Shown: positions 1-10,319, numbered from the stretch's first letter. The stretch is DNA of 64,000 nt from Candidatus Planktophila vernalis (GCF_002288185.1 NZ_CP016776.1:1054001-1118000); one strand, 5' to 3'. The notes: generated by a model from the sequence alone, not told the origin. Program-made: numbers and translations.

Positions 1-1156
<1,156 letters not shown>

Positions 1157-1223
1157 TTATCGACTGCGGTCAGGAGCCTAGGTTACTGCCCCCACGCCTA
1201 AAGCGAGTCATGAAGGCGCGCAC

Positions 1224-2585
1224 CTAGCCACGAATAAGGGCGAGAACCTCGTCACGTAGTGCGTTCATACGCTCTGGCTCCCTGGCCTCAACGTTAAGTC
1301 TTAGTAGTGGCTCTGTATTAGAGGGGCGCAGATTAAACCACCATGTGTCCCCATTAACCGTGAGTCCATCAAGATGATCAGTTGTCACCCCGGGCATTGA
1401 GCTAAATGTGGCTTCCACCAATGCAGTTGCTGCAGCTGTATCGGCAACTTTTGAATTGATTTCACCACTAAGGCAATATCGCTGATACGGCTTTAAAATC
1501 TGCGACATCGATTTATCTGACTCCCCCAAAGCTGCAATCGCATGAAGTGCTGCAAGTGCTCCAGAATCTGCTCTCCAGAAATCATCAAAGTAAAAGTGCC
1601 CTGAGTGCTCTCCGCCAAAGATCGCTTTACTCTCCGCCATCATTTTCTTAATATAAGAATGACCAACTCGAGAGCGAAGTCCAACGCCACCATTTTCTTC
1701 AATGACTTCTAATACAGCCCTTGATGAGATTAAATTATAAATAATCTTCGCTCCAGGATTTTTCTTGAGCTCACGCTGTGCAATCAATGATGTTAAGTCG
1801 GATGGATTAACTGCATTTGCTTTCTCATCAACTAAAAAGCATCGATCAGCATCGCCATCAAAAGCTAAGCCCAAATCCGCTCCATGTTCCAAAACTGCCT
1901 TTTGAAGATCTCTCAAATTCTTTTCATCTATTGGATTTGCCTCATGATTTGGAAAAGTTCCATCAAGTTCAAAGTACATCGGGATTAATTCACAGTTAAG
2001 GCGTGCAAATATGGCAGGAGCCGTGTGGCCAGCCATGCCATTTCCTGCGTCCACAACGATTTTAAGTGGACGAATATTGGAGAGATCCACAAGGCTTAAA
2101 AGGTGATCCACATACTCTTCAAGCATGTTCCGTTGTGTTTCAACCCCCACTGATCGAAGCTCAAGTGGAGAACCTTTTCGAACAAAGTTCTCGATTGTTA
2201 GTAATCCAGATTCCTTACCAATTGGGCGAGCCTGACTTAAGCAGAGTTTTATACCGTTGTATTCAGCGGGGTTATGGCTGGCGGTAAACATCGCACCCGG
2301 TAAACCAAGTTTGCCCGAAGCAAAATACAACATGTCTGTTGACGCTAAACCAATTCGAATGACATCCATTCCTAAGGAAGTGACTCCAGCAGAGAATGCA
2401 TCTGCAAGTGGAATTGAGGATGGTCGCATATCTTCACCAATGACAACTGTTCCTGGTTCACGTTGCTGTTGTAGGAAGTGTGCAAAGGCAACACCTGTAG
2501 CAAAAGTGAAGTCAGGAGTTATCTCTTCATCAACGAGTCCTCGAATGTCATAGGCTTTAAAAATATTTGCTATCTCTTGCGACAT
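1224..2585 (-). CDS. manB: Phosphomannomutase/phosphoglucomutase
   Basis: Alpha-D-phosphohexomutase of 453 residues, about normal length. It interconverts mannose-6-P and mannose-1-P (or the glucose equivalents), supplying GDP-mannose for envelope glycans. Visible are the N-terminal FKAYDIRG, the active-site phosphoserine loop TASHNPAEYNG (about residue 102), the metal site DGDADRC (about 244) and the C-terminal phosphate loop RPSNTEP. It follows the DUF3499 gene by 10 bases with AAGGA before its ATG, so the two are probably cotranscribed. Pmm next to DUF3499 and near whiB is also the mycobacterial order (Rv3257c region), which supports the phosphomannomutase reading. A second family member, at 39732, has a different predicted role. 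Confidence 0.93.
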   Translation of the reverse strand: MSQEIANIFKAYDIRGLVDEEITPDFTFATGVAFAHFLQQQREPGTVVIGEDMRPSSIPLADAFSAGVTSLGMDVIRIGLASTDMLYFASGKLGLPGAMFTASHNPAEYNGIKLCLSQARPIGKESGLLTIENFVRKGSPLELRSVGVETQRNMLEEYVDHLLSLVDLSNIRPLKIVVDAGNGMAGHTAPAIFARLNCELIPMYFELDGTFPNHEANPIDEKNLRDLQKAVLEHGADLGLAFDGDADRCFLVDEKANAVNPSDLTSLIAQRELKKNPGAKIIYNLISSRAVLEVIEENGGVGLRSRVGHSYIKKMMAESKAIFGGEHSGHFYFDDFWRADSGALAALHAIAALGESDKSMSQILKPYQRYCLSGEINSKVADTAAATALVEATFSSMPGVTTDHLDGLTVNGDTWWFNLRPSNTEPLLRLNVEAREPERMNALRDEVLALIRG

Positions 2586-2595
2586 TAATCAATCC

Positions 2596-2967
2596 TTAGG
2601 ATGGAACAGCTCGTAAATGACCTCGACGTCCGATGGAGGCATGTGAATCATCTTCACTTGATTCTGCAGGAGTTTCTTCAGTGCGCTTTGCAACTTCACG
2701 CACTGCATCTGCAATAGCCATCAAGTCATCATCTGAAGGACCTGGTTCATTTCCAGTTAACTCTTGTTTAATCACATTCCATCCATGTGGAACCTTCAAG
2801 CGCTCTCCATGACTTGCACAGAGATCGTAAGCATGTGGTTCTGAATACGTAGCAAGTGGTCCAACTACAGCAGTTGATTCAGCATAGATATATGTAAGAG
2901 TCATTGTTGCAACAGAACGGCAGCCCACGCGAGAGCAAGCGCGTCCAACCTGTGCTGGTGACTTCAT
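2596..2967 (-). CDS. DUF3499 family protein
   Basis: Small actinobacterial protein of 123 residues without assigned function. The N-terminal half has a CSRVGC pair and later a CASHGERL motif, a Cys4/His pattern that could bind a metal, followed by a conserved PHGW segment. The C-terminal third is acidic and Ser-rich, then ends in a basic GRRGHLR stretch. The ATG at 2967 has no Shine-Dalgarno but has TAATGT seven bases upstream, so the message is probably leaderless. Adjacency to phosphomannomutase is conserved in actinobacteria, but nothing visible says what the protein does. Confidence 0.88.
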   Translation of the reverse strand: MKSPAQVGRACSRVGCRSVATMTLTYIYAESTAVVGPLATYSEPHAYDLCASHGERLKVPHGWNVIKQELTGNEPGPSDDDLMAIADAVREVAKRTEETPAESSEDDSHASIGRRGHLRAVPS

Positions 2968-2974
2968 GGTTAGA

Positions 2975-2980
2975 ACATTA
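2975..2980 (-). promoter_or_regulatory. -10 element of leaderless DUF3499 promoter
   Basis: TAATGT on the minus strand, separated by 7 bases from the ATG at 2967. This spacing places the transcription start at the start codon. No Shine-Dalgarno is present. Confidence 0.55.
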
Positions 2981-3009
2981 GTGGCCTGTGTGCCAATTTT
3001 TTGGGATTG

Positions 3010-4320
3010 TTAGGGATTTAGAACGCGAATGTTTGAATTTGGAACTTCCACTCGGGTCAGAGCGCTACCGTTCACAATAGGGATAAATCCATAACCATTA
3101 GTTGAGGCTATGAGTGCGCCGGCAAAGACTCCTTTACTGCTGGAAACAATGGTGATTGATCGGGCATTTGCAGGAACGCGCCATGTAGCAATATCGCTAC
3201 CTTTAACTGATGCACTCACAGTCTTACCATTTACTAATTTGGCTTGGACTTTCACAGAGATTGATTCTCCAGCAAATGTGATGAGTGGTGATAGTCCCGT
3301 CACAGCAATAGACATTGGCGTAAGGGGTGGCGTTGCCGTGCTCCAAACAAAGTCCTTGTGGCGACTGATCGTCACAGAAGAGGAAACTGAAGCGACGATT
3401 GGTTCTGCAGATGTCACTCGAACCGCAAAGGCACTAGCTGAGATTTTTGGCTCAAAGGAAAACTCAGAGACAACTCCTGCTTCAATTGAACGCGAGCTCA
3501 TGCCGACAGGTATGAACTTTCCATCAGCAGATAAAACTTCTAATGTAAATGTTGTGTTGACATCTCCTGGTGTAAGGATTCGTAACGTATGTGAGGCTGA
3601 AGCTTTTTGACCCGCTTTAGGAAGCTGGTTTGGAATCGCTGGGATTACAACTTCCTTAGATGCAGTGGGATATGAGTTTACAAAATCACCACCGAGAGCC
3701 TTTAATCCAGCACCTTGTTCATCAATCATGAATGCATTTACGCGACCAGATCGTGGAGTCACTTGAACTGCCAAAGATTTATCCCCCGGTGCAAGTGAGT
3801 CTAGTGAGAGTTGAATGTAGCTCTTCGACTTTAAATTCACAGATTTAATGGGTTGCTTCGCATTCTCGGTATAACTCTGAACATCCACAATGGAATCGCT
3901 CAATCCACTATTTATGAGAATTAATCGTCCGCGGCTTGTGACATTTGCCGTACCACCAACAAACCATGCTGCAGCGTTTGGACCAGAACACAATGTTCCA
4001 CCCGCCCAACTTCCAGTTCTACTTTGCCAAATAAGTGGAGTGGTTCCCTCAGCAGAAATAACTAGGGAATCTTTGGTTACTGGAAAGCGAAGTGCCTTAA
4101 AAGGCACAGTCTTACTGCTTCGATTTTCCAATCGTTGGTATTGAGTCTTACGTGAAGAGATAGATATCTGTGAAGTTAAACCATTGAGCGTTGGCGGACA
4201 AACCACCACTGGGTAGCTTTCAGAGAAATTGCTTGGCTTCGAGACTGTCGTTACCCCTGATGCAATCACGAAACATGCAATAAGTGCAGATAAGAAAAGA
4301 AAAGGCTTTTCGAATTTCAT
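3010..4320 (-). CDS. DUF5719-like secreted or membrane-anchored protein
   Basis: Predicted 436-residue exported protein. The start chosen is the ATG at 4320: it overlaps the TGA of the upstream glycosyltransferase (ATGA) and has GAAGGAGC before it; longer starts would run into that gene. An N-terminal hydrophobic segment (about residues 6-25, FLFLSALIACFVIASG) serves as signal or anchor. The rest is rich in Ser, Thr and Val and reads as repeated beta-sandwich-like segments, with no catalytic motif recognised. Position next to the large membrane glycosyltransferase matches the DUF5719 family of actinobacteria. A role in envelope glycan assembly is inferred from context only. Confidence 0.8.
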   Translation of the reverse strand: MKFEKPFLFLSALIACFVIASGVTTVSKPSNFSESYPVVVCPPTLNGLTSQISISSRKTQYQRLENRSSKTVPFKALRFPVTKDSLVISAEGTTPLIWQSRTGSWAGGTLCSGPNAAAWFVGGTANVTSRGRLILINSGLSDSIVDVQSYTENAKQPIKSVNLKSKSYIQLSLDSLAPGDKSLAVQVTPRSGRVNAFMIDEQGAGLKALGGDFVNSYPTASKEVVIPAIPNQLPKAGQKASASHTLRILTPGDVNTTFTLEVLSADGKFIPVGMSSRSIEAGVVSEFSFEPKISASAFAVRVTSAEPIVASVSSSVTISRHKDFVWSTATPPLTPMSIAVTGLSPLITFAGESISVKVQAKLVNGKTVSASVKGSDIATWRVPANARSITIVSSSKGVFAGALIASTNGYGFIPIVNGSALTRVEVPNSNIRVLNP

Positions 4321-7300
4321 GCCAGCTCCTTCTCTGAAATTTCGCGCTTTCTGCGACCAGCAGGTGCAGCCAAGATAATTACCAAGGTCCAAGCGATTAG
4401 CTGAAGTGACAGCCACGCTCTCCTAATGGTTCCATCGTGAAGCAATGATATTTCGCCAGCTTCCTTTACCTGGAACTGTGGCAATGACTGTTCATCTTTA
4501 GCGCGATCTAATCGATATCCATTTTGCAAGATTTGCCATGATCGATCAAAAGTTTCTGTCAACGTAATGGAGCCTGGACCGTTAACGGTGGTACGAGCTC
4601 CTACTTCACCAGCCTCTAACACAGAACGTGTTCCATCTTTTGCAGTAAAAATGATTCTTCCAGTAACTCCAGTGACTCTCCAAACAACACCAGCTGAAGT
4701 TGCTGATGTGCGAGCAAAACCACCAAGACCATCGATGGTGCGGATAACATTGCGACTAAATGGGTTTTTAACAAATACATACTTGATTCCATAGGAAGAA
4801 AAGACTTGGCTACTGCTAATTCCAGAACCATCAATGAGTTCTTGAGCTGCTAGTTCAATCGCTCGTACTTGCCCAGGTGCCACATCTGGTTCACCCAGTG
4901 AAATATCCTCACCTCGTGAAATGTAGTACTGAATTGATTTTGAGTTCTCAGCGCCAACTTCACGTAAGACTAATGTTTTAGTATCAGCTTCAGCAGTGAG
5001 AAAAGCTGGCATAACTCCCTTCATATTGCTCTGCACAGGTGAATCTGCACCAGCAGTAATGGACCAGCCAACACTAGAGAGTGAATAAAGCGAGGTAATA
5101 ATTAAAAGTAGGCCAGCTAAAATATGCCGGTAATGAATATTGCTTGCAATGAGCACAGTTCGTAAACGATCCAAAATGACAACACCGGCTGCCACAGATG
5201 CAAGAGTTGCTCCAACTAAGAAAGTTCCAACCCAAGTTCTAGTCCCAGCGCTATTGCCGTGCACTGTGATTGAGATAGATGAGAACAGAACTGCTGCAGA
5301 CAAAAATGAAATACCAACTTGTGCGAAAGAGCGCGCATTGGAGGATGAAAAAAGAGCGATAACTAAGAGAAGCAGAATCGGACTAATTGCCCACCAAGGA
5401 AGAGATCCAGCGCCTCCAGGATTACCTGAGAGAACTAGCGCGGTAGGACCGCCTGCAAGGTTTAAACCTGGTTCAGCAAGAAAGCGTGCAGGGCGAATGA
5501 GTGCTTCAAATGAATATGGAGCAACCAATACAAATGGGAATATCAGCAACGTTAAACGCTTGTAGAGCCTTGCCAGAAATAATGGCTTCTCCAATTTCTC
5601 GTTGTAGTCACCCAAAATTGCAATTCCTATAACTCCCAAGCTCACAAGAGTTGTTATCAAAGTAAATGAAGTTAAGACAGCTAGCAAAATAGTTAACGCA
5701 TAGATGCGACGCCAGTTGTTGGTCTCTACTTGCTTCCAATCACTGAGGATCATCGGGATTTGCGGTGCAATTATTAAAGCCACAAGAGTTGCCAATCGCC
5801 CTGAGTTCACTGAAGCTAAAGCCACAGGTGAGAGGGCATACAAGAAACTAGCTGGGATTGTTATGAATTGATTACTAGAGAGCTTTCGCAGGAATGTGTG
5901 GGCCGACCACATAATGAGTAAAGGTGCAGCTAAAAAGAACAATGTTATGAGAAGCGGTGCTTTACCCAGAAATAAAGTGGAGGCTAGTGCCACAACTGCA
6001 ATCCATGCTGGGGATGCATGTGAACTACCCATTCCAACTTGGTGCCACGATTCAAAATAGAAGCCCCATAGATCTCGAGCGCCACTTGGCGAAGCAGCAA
6101 GTGCGCCGCCATTTAAAGCACCGAGACGATTTCGAGATTGAATAAGTGTGATTATGGCCAGTAAGAGATATCCAAAGATTGCTGGGTTCTTTAAGACTTT
6201 ACTAATCTGGAAACGTTGAGTTGGTACTAGTAAATCCTCTTCCTCGAGTGAGCTTAAAACAGATGGTGAAGAGCTCTCTGGAACAGGAAGAATTCTGGCT
6301 CTAATTACTTCAGTAACACGCGCTGCCGATAAGCGAATCTGTGACCATCGAGGTGGAATGTAAGAAGAGATGACTCGAGCAGAAACTAACCGCTTTGTTT
6401 TTCTAAATTTTCTAGCTTTAACTATTTCAGCTGGCTTAACAATCAAGGTGGCCACAGCCAATAATTCATCGGCTGCATACCCAGGTAGTTTTGCAAGCAA
6501 ATAACCAATTGAACGTGCCATCGCAGATCCGAGTAACTGAATTGATAGCCATGGAATCATCCACCACGATGAGTTAGCTAATAAAACATATGCTGCATTA
6601 CGGCGATCTAAAAGTAATGGTCGGTGTAAGAAGGCGCCGTTAACATCCACACTACGTCGCTCTGATGCCGAAGCCTGGGCATGGTGAGCAACAGCAGCTG
6701 TCGTGGCGATAACTCCATGACCGGCAACTCTTGCCCTCCAGCCAAAATCAATATCATCGCGAAACAGGGAAAGGTTTGAATCAAAACCGCCAAGTTCTTC
6801 GAATATGTCACGGCGTATTAGAGCGCCTGCAGTGCTAACTGATAAAACATCATGAACACCATCATGTTGACCTTGGTCATATTCATCGGTCTCTAATCCA
6901 GTCCAGCGAGCACCGTTACCAGCAATGCTTATTCCAGCTTCGAGTATGTGAGTGCGATCATGCCAACCAAGAAGTTTTGGACCAACCATTGCAACTTGAG
7001 GTCGATCTTCAATTGCTTCTAAGAGTTTTTCAAGGGCGGTAGGTGTTGGTGCGCAGTCATCATGGATTAACCAAATCCATTCGCTATTGCCTTCAATGTG
7101 TTTTGGCATTTTTGCTACTGCGAGCGCAACCGCATCGCCAAATCCGCAATCACGATCTGCAGAAATTAAAGGAATACGGGCAGCTTTAATAAGTTTTGTG
7201 GATGAATCATTGGAATCTGTATCAACTGCAACAATTTGGTCTGCAGGTCTAGTTTGAGAAGCTAATGCTGCGACAACTGCAGGCAACCAAGTTTCACCGT

Positions 7301-7349
7301 CGTGTGTAACAACAATTGCGGTGACTAAATGTCTATCGGTTACTGCCAC
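4317..7349 (-). CDS. Large membrane glycosyltransferase, family 2 domain plus multi-TM region
   Basis: Protein of 1010 residues with two parts. Residues 1-270 form a GT2 (GT-A fold) catalytic domain: the VVTHDGETWLP opening, a VAVDTDSNDSS nucleotide-binding strand, the IHDDCAP acidic motif (about 95-101) and FRDDIDFGWR (about 195) are visible. Residues 400-800 are a series of hydrophobic helices, followed by a soluble segment and a last membrane helix near 985-1000. It probably moves sugars onto a lipid-linked or surface acceptor at the membrane. The start is a GTG at 7349. It sits downstream of whiB and upstream of DUF5719, overlapping the latter by 4 bases. Sugar and acceptor are not readable from sequence; the neighbouring pmm and manC genes suggest mannose. 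Confidence 0.88.
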   Translation of the reverse strand: MAVTDRHLVTAIVVTHDGETWLPAVVAALASQTRPADQIVAVDTDSNDSSTKLIKAARIPLISADRDCGFGDAVALAVAKMPKHIEGNSEWIWLIHDDCAPTPTALEKLLEAIEDRPQVAMVGPKLLGWHDRTHILEAGISIAGNGARWTGLETDEYDQGQHDGVHDVLSVSTAGALIRRDIFEELGGFDSNLSLFRDDIDFGWRARVAGHGVIATTAAVAHHAQASASERRSVDVNGAFLHRPLLLDRRNAAYVLLANSSWWMIPWLSIQLLGSAMARSIGYLLAKLPGYAADELLAVATLIVKPAEIVKARKFRKTKRLVSARVISSYIPPRWSQIRLSAARVTEVIRARILPVPESSSPSVLSSLEEEDLLVPTQRFQISKVLKNPAIFGYLLLAIITLIQSRNRLGALNGGALAASPSGARDLWGFYFESWHQVGMGSSHASPAWIAVVALASTLFLGKAPLLITLFFLAAPLLIMWSAHTFLRKLSSNQFITIPASFLYALSPVALASVNSGRLATLVALIIAPQIPMILSDWKQVETNNWRRIYALTILLAVLTSFTLITTLVSLGVIGIAILGDYNEKLEKPLFLARLYKRLTLLIFPFVLVAPYSFEALIRPARFLAEPGLNLAGGPTALVLSGNPGGAGSLPWWAISPILLLLVIALFSSSNARSFAQVGISFLSAAVLFSSISITVHGNSAGTRTWVGTFLVGATLASVAAGVVILDRLRTVLIASNIHYRHILAGLLLIITSLYSLSSVGWSITAGADSPVQSNMKGVMPAFLTAEADTKTLVLREVGAENSKSIQYYISRGEDISLGEPDVAPGQVRAIELAAQELIDGSGISSSQVFSSYGIKYVFVKNPFSRNVIRTIDGLGGFARTSATSAGVVWRVTGVTGRIIFTAKDGTRSVLEAGEVGARTTVNGPGSITLTETFDRSWQILQNGYRLDRAKDEQSLPQFQVKEAGEISLLHDGTIRRAWLSLQLIAWTLVIILAAPAGRRKREISEKELA

Positions 7350-7388
7350 AACTAAACCACCATCTCTTAAAGAGTTGGGATTAAAAGC

Positions 7389-7688
7389 TTACGCAGAACG
7401 GCGCTTTAAGCGACGACGTTCGCGCTCTGATAGTCCGCCCCAAATTCCAAAACGTTCGTCATGTGCAAGTGCGTATTCCAAGCACTCTGAACGAACATCG
7501 CAGGAAAGGCAAACACGCTTTGCTTCGCGAGTTGAGCCGCCTTTTTCAGGGAAGAAAGCTTCTGGATCTGTTTGCGCACATAGTGCGCGTTCTTGCCAAG
7601 AGAGTTCAATACTCTCGCCGGTCGCTAGTGTGATTTTTGGGCCAGTCGTGGGGGTTGGGGAGTTCGTGGCTTCAGGTTTAATCGGCAT
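7389..7688 (-). CDS. whiB2: WhiB-family iron-sulfur regulator (WhiB2/WhmD-like)
   Basis: WhiB-like transcription factor of 99 residues that should carry a [4Fe-4S] cluster on four cysteines: C37, C60, C63 and C69 (the C-x2-C-x5-C core is complete). After it come the GIWGG turn (81-85) and a basic tail ERERRRLKRR that contacts DNA. In the family the protein works with the principal sigma factor. Placement between manC and the pmm/DUF3499 block matches mycobacterial whiB2 (Rv3260c), so a role in septation, as shown for WhmD, is the best guess. AAGGAG lies upstream of the ATG. Its promoter carries a perfect palindrome over the -10, suggesting repression or autoregulation. Confidence 0.93.
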   Translation of the reverse strand: MPIKPEATNSPTPTTGPKITLATGESIELSWQERALCAQTDPEAFFPEKGGSTREAKRVCLSCDVRSECLEYALAHDERFGIWGGLSERERRRLKRRSA

Positions 7689-7750
7689 AGTCGATTCTCC
7701 TTGAAAACTTCTGGTCTCATCCCTCTTGGAAAAGACTTACTTAAGAGTGA

Positions 7751-7779
7751 ATTACACGCGTGTAAGTCGAATAAGTCAA
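7751..7779 (-). promoter_or_regulatory. whiB promoter with palindromic operator over the -10
   Basis: On the minus strand TTGACT (7779 to 7774), a 17-base spacer and TGTAAT (7756 to 7751) form a near-consensus sigma-70 type promoter. The perfect 14-base palindrome TTACACGCGTGTAA occupies 7752-7765 and covers most of the -10 and the end of the spacer. A dimeric regulator bound there would block polymerase. Confidence 0.7.
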
Positions 7780-7818
7780 GCCGAGACGAGCCCTTATTGG
7801 AGGAGATTTACGCTTAAA

Positions 7819-8826
7819 TCAAGCTGGGATTTCAATTATTTCTGTATTTGTCACAAAAGATACCGATATTTTAGCGAAATCGGCCACTACTGCCCCGGAT
7901 GCGATAAATGAATTAACAATTGTTGCACCTGCTCCCACGTGAGCTCCTGATTCAATAATCGATCCAGAGATATGTGCATCGGCGCCAACTACTGCCCCAC
8001 GCGAGATGCAGCTACCGCCATCAATGCGGGCAGATGGGTCTACCTGCGCGCCCTTCATAGTTAAAAATTCCTTGCCCGCGCTCTCAACGAGTCCTGAAGT
8101 TAAGGCTGAGGCATCAGCTATCCCTGTTACTAAATCCCGTGATCCTTTAAGAAGTGCTTGTGGTGTGCCGATATCTAGCCAATAAGAATCATCAATGAAA
8201 CCAAATACTTTGCCGTGGCTATCTACAAGATTTGGGAAAACTTCTCTTTCAACACTGACAACTCGATCTGGCTCAATTGATTGAATTACTGAAGATTTGA
8301 AAACATAGCACCCAGCGTTGATGGTATTTGTAACTGGATTTTCCATTTTTTCTAGAAAAGCTGTGACACGACCATCAGAATCTGTAGGAACACAGCCATA
8401 AGCACGAGCATCCTCTACTGCAGTTAAATGCAATGTTACATCGGCATTATTCGCTTCATGTTCTTGAATTTGAAGGGCTAAGTTGTGTGAACTTAAGACA
8501 TCTCCATTAAAAACAACAACAGTTTCATCTCCAGGCAATAATTTTGCAGCATTTCTAATGGCACCGCCTGTTCCCAAAGGCTCTTTTTCAACGGCATAAA
8601 GCAGTTTCATTCCCCATTTAGATCCATCGCCAAAATAAGGGATGAATACTTCAGATAAATATGAAGTAGCAAGAACTACTGTTGTAATTCCTGCCTTTTT
8701 TGCCAAAGCTAGTTGGTGCTCTGTTACGGGCAAACCAGCAACTGTGAGCATTGGTTTTGGTGTGTTTTTAGTAAGTGGCATCAGACGTGTGCCAAAGCCA
8801 CCAACTAGAAGGATTCCAACTGCCAT
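7819..8826 (-). CDS. manC: Sugar-phosphate nucleotidyltransferase (mannose-1-phosphate guanylyltransferase-like)
   Basis: Nucleotidyltransferase of 335 residues. It opens with the pyrophosphorylase signature GGFGTRLMPLTKNTPKPM (residues 9-26); VFNGDVL (about 107) and the substrate-loop Lys in FLEKMENP follow. The C-terminal 80 residues (SARIDGGSCISRGAVVGADA) form left-handed beta-helix hexapeptide repeats. Synteny with mycobacterial Rv3264c, and the pmm gene 5 kb away, favour making GDP-mannose from mannose-1-P; a glucose- or other NDP-sugar substrate cannot be excluded. It starts 3 bases after the dapC stop, so it probably belongs to the fdxA-dapC transcript. Confidence 0.85.
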   Translation of the reverse strand: MAVGILLVGGFGTRLMPLTKNTPKPMLTVAGLPVTEHQLALAKKAGITTVVLATSYLSEVFIPYFGDGSKWGMKLLYAVEKEPLGTGGAIRNAAKLLPGDETVVVFNGDVLSSHNLALQIQEHEANNADVTLHLTAVEDARAYGCVPTDSDGRVTAFLEKMENPVTNTINAGCYVFKSSVIQSIEPDRVVSVEREVFPNLVDSHGKVFGFIDDSYWLDIGTPQALLKGSRDLVTGIADASALTSGLVESAGKEFLTMKGAQVDPSARIDGGSCISRGAVVGADAHISGSIIESGAHVGAGATIVNSFIASGAVVADFAKISVSFVTNTEIIEIPA

Positions 8827-8829
8827 CGG

Positions 8830-9894
8830 CTAAGCCTTTAAGCGGTTAACTGCATCTTTTATGGCTGCATCGGTCACAGTCATTGCGATGCGAATGTGGT
8901 TCTTTCCCTTTTCACCATAGAAACTACCTGGGGTTGCCAGGATTCCGCGCTCGGCTAACCAGTCAACACTTGTCCATGCATCTTCATCACGTGTGCACCA
9001 GATGTAGAGACCTGCATCGCTAAATTCAATTTTAAATCCGCAAGCTTCAAGTGCTGGTCTTAGCGCATCACGTCGTGCGTTATATCGCGCGCGTTGCTCG
9101 GCAACATGTGAATCATCACCCAGTGCAACAGTCATTGCTTTTTGCACGGGCAGTGAAACCATCATGCCTGCATGCTTTCGAAGTTCACGAATCTTTGCAA
9201 TGAGCGAAGAATCACCAATCAAAAATGCAGCACGATAGCCAGCCATTGATGAGCGCTTAGATAATGAGTGAAGTGCCAGAATATTCTTGTTATCGCCTTG
9301 AGTTAAAGCCATGATTGAAGTTGGTGCTGCACTGTGCTCAAACTCCAAATAGCACTCATCTGAAATCAGGACTGCATCATTGGCGCGTGACCATGCAATG
9401 CACTCTTTGATTTCTTCAACACTATGAACTCGCCCAGTTGGATTTGATGGTGAGTTCAGCCAGGCTAAATCAGCGCTCGGCCAGCTCTGTGCGCTAATTG
9501 GAACTGGTACTGACTGTGCTTGTGCGATCAATGCACCCACGTGATACGTCGGATAGGCAATTTCTGGAATGAGAACTTTCTTAGATTCTAAAATTGTAGG
9601 TAACCATGCAACTAACTCTTTAGAACCAATGACAGGTAGAACATCAAAATCACCGGTGGCACCTAAACGAGATTTTGCCCATGCTGTTATTGCAGCTCGT
9701 AGTTCGGGTGTGCCCGCAGTTACTGGGTAACTAGGTGAGTTAGAGGCATCGCGTAAGGCTGTTTGAATAAATTCAGGTGTGGGATCTACAGGAGTTCCAA
9801 CGGAGAGATCAATAATCCCACCAGGGTGAGCGCGAGCCTTATCTCCATAGGGGGCAAGAGCGTCCCAGGGGAAATCTGGGAGTGAAGAGCGCAA
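8830..9894 (-). CDS. dapC: Succinyldiaminopimelate aminotransferase DapC
   Basis: Pyridoxal-phosphate aminotransferase (class I/II) of 354 residues, converting N-succinyl-2-amino-6-ketopimelate to N-succinyl-LL-diaminopimelate in lysine and peptidoglycan synthesis. Visible: DLSVGTPVDPTP at the N-terminus, the SPSNPTG substrate/PLP motif (about 150), the ISDECYLEF Asp, and the Schiff-base Lys in SLSKRSSMAGYR (about 211). It follows the ferredoxin gene by 6 bases, the same fdxA-dapC order as in mycobacteria (Rv1177-Rv1178). The dapD gene of the same pathway is at 24835. Confidence 0.93.
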   Translation of the reverse strand: MRSSLPDFPWDALAPYGDKARAHPGGIIDLSVGTPVDPTPEFIQTALRDASNSPSYPVTAGTPELRAAITAWAKSRLGATGDFDVLPVIGSKELVAWLPTILESKKVLIPEIAYPTYHVGALIAQAQSVPVPISAQSWPSADLAWLNSPSNPTGRVHSVEEIKECIAWSRANDAVLISDECYLEFEHSAAPTSIMALTQGDNKNILALHSLSKRSSMAGYRAAFLIGDSSLIAKIRELRKHAGMMVSLPVQKAMTVALGDDSHVAEQRARYNARRDALRPALEACGFKIEFSDAGLYIWCTRDEDAWTSVDWLAERGILATPGSFYGEKGKNHIRIAMTVTDAAIKDAVNRLKA

Positions 9895-9900
9895 GAAGAA

Positions 9901-10221
9901 TTACTCGCTCTTAGGTGGAAGAGCTTTTACTAGTTCGTGGTCGGTGCCAGTTGCTCCGACTTTGCTTGCACCACCTGGTGAACCGATTTCAACGAAAAAT
10001 TCAGTGTTAACTTTTCCAAATTGCTTCCACTGTGGTGGGACATCATCCTCATAGTAAATAGCCTCAACGGGACACACAGGCTCACACGCACCGCAGTCAA
10101 CACATTCATCAGCTTGGATATAGAGCATGCGGTCGCCTTCATAAATGCAGTCCACAGGACATTCAGCGATGCATGATTTATCTTTCACATCGATACATGG
10201 TTCGGCGATCACATAAGTCAC
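9901..10221 (-). CDS. fdxA: Seven-iron ferredoxin FdxA
   Basis: Electron carrier of 106 residues with one [3Fe-4S] and one [4Fe-4S] cluster. The cysteines sit in CIAECPVDC (about 17-25) and CVDCGACEPVCP (about 40-51); the second set is a normal CxxCxxCxxxCP. The acidic C-terminal half is typical of actinobacterial FdxA. The start is a GTG at 10221 with a strong GGAGG eight bases upstream; a downstream in-frame GTG is less well placed. It could serve many reductases, including the cytochrome P450 at 46408, but no sequence evidence links the two. Confidence 0.95.
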   Translation of the reverse strand: MTYVIAEPCIDVKDKSCIAECPVDCIYEGDRMLYIQADECVDCGACEPVCPVEAIYYEDDVPPQWKQFGKVNTEFFVEIGSPGGASKVGATGTDHELVKALPPKSE

Positions 10222-10307
10222 GACTTGCCTCCGTAAGAAATATTAGTTACCAACTCTCAGATTCTAATCGTATCGGCTCTCCTGGCGCGATATTTGAAGT
10301 TAAGGTT

Positions 10308-10313
10308 TATCGT
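10308..10313 (+). promoter_or_regulatory. -10 element of leaderless promoter before the 66-aa gene and cysS
   Basis: TATCGT followed by 6 bases and the ATG at 10320. No Shine-Dalgarno is present, so transcription probably begins at the start codon. No convincing -35 is seen. Confidence 0.55.
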
Positions 10314-10319
10314 TGAGCC

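Noticed and set aside
3110-3610. Plus-strand open frame of 166 codons
   Set aside because: It is antisense to the well supported DUF5719-like gene, has no start signal and its translation shows no known motif.
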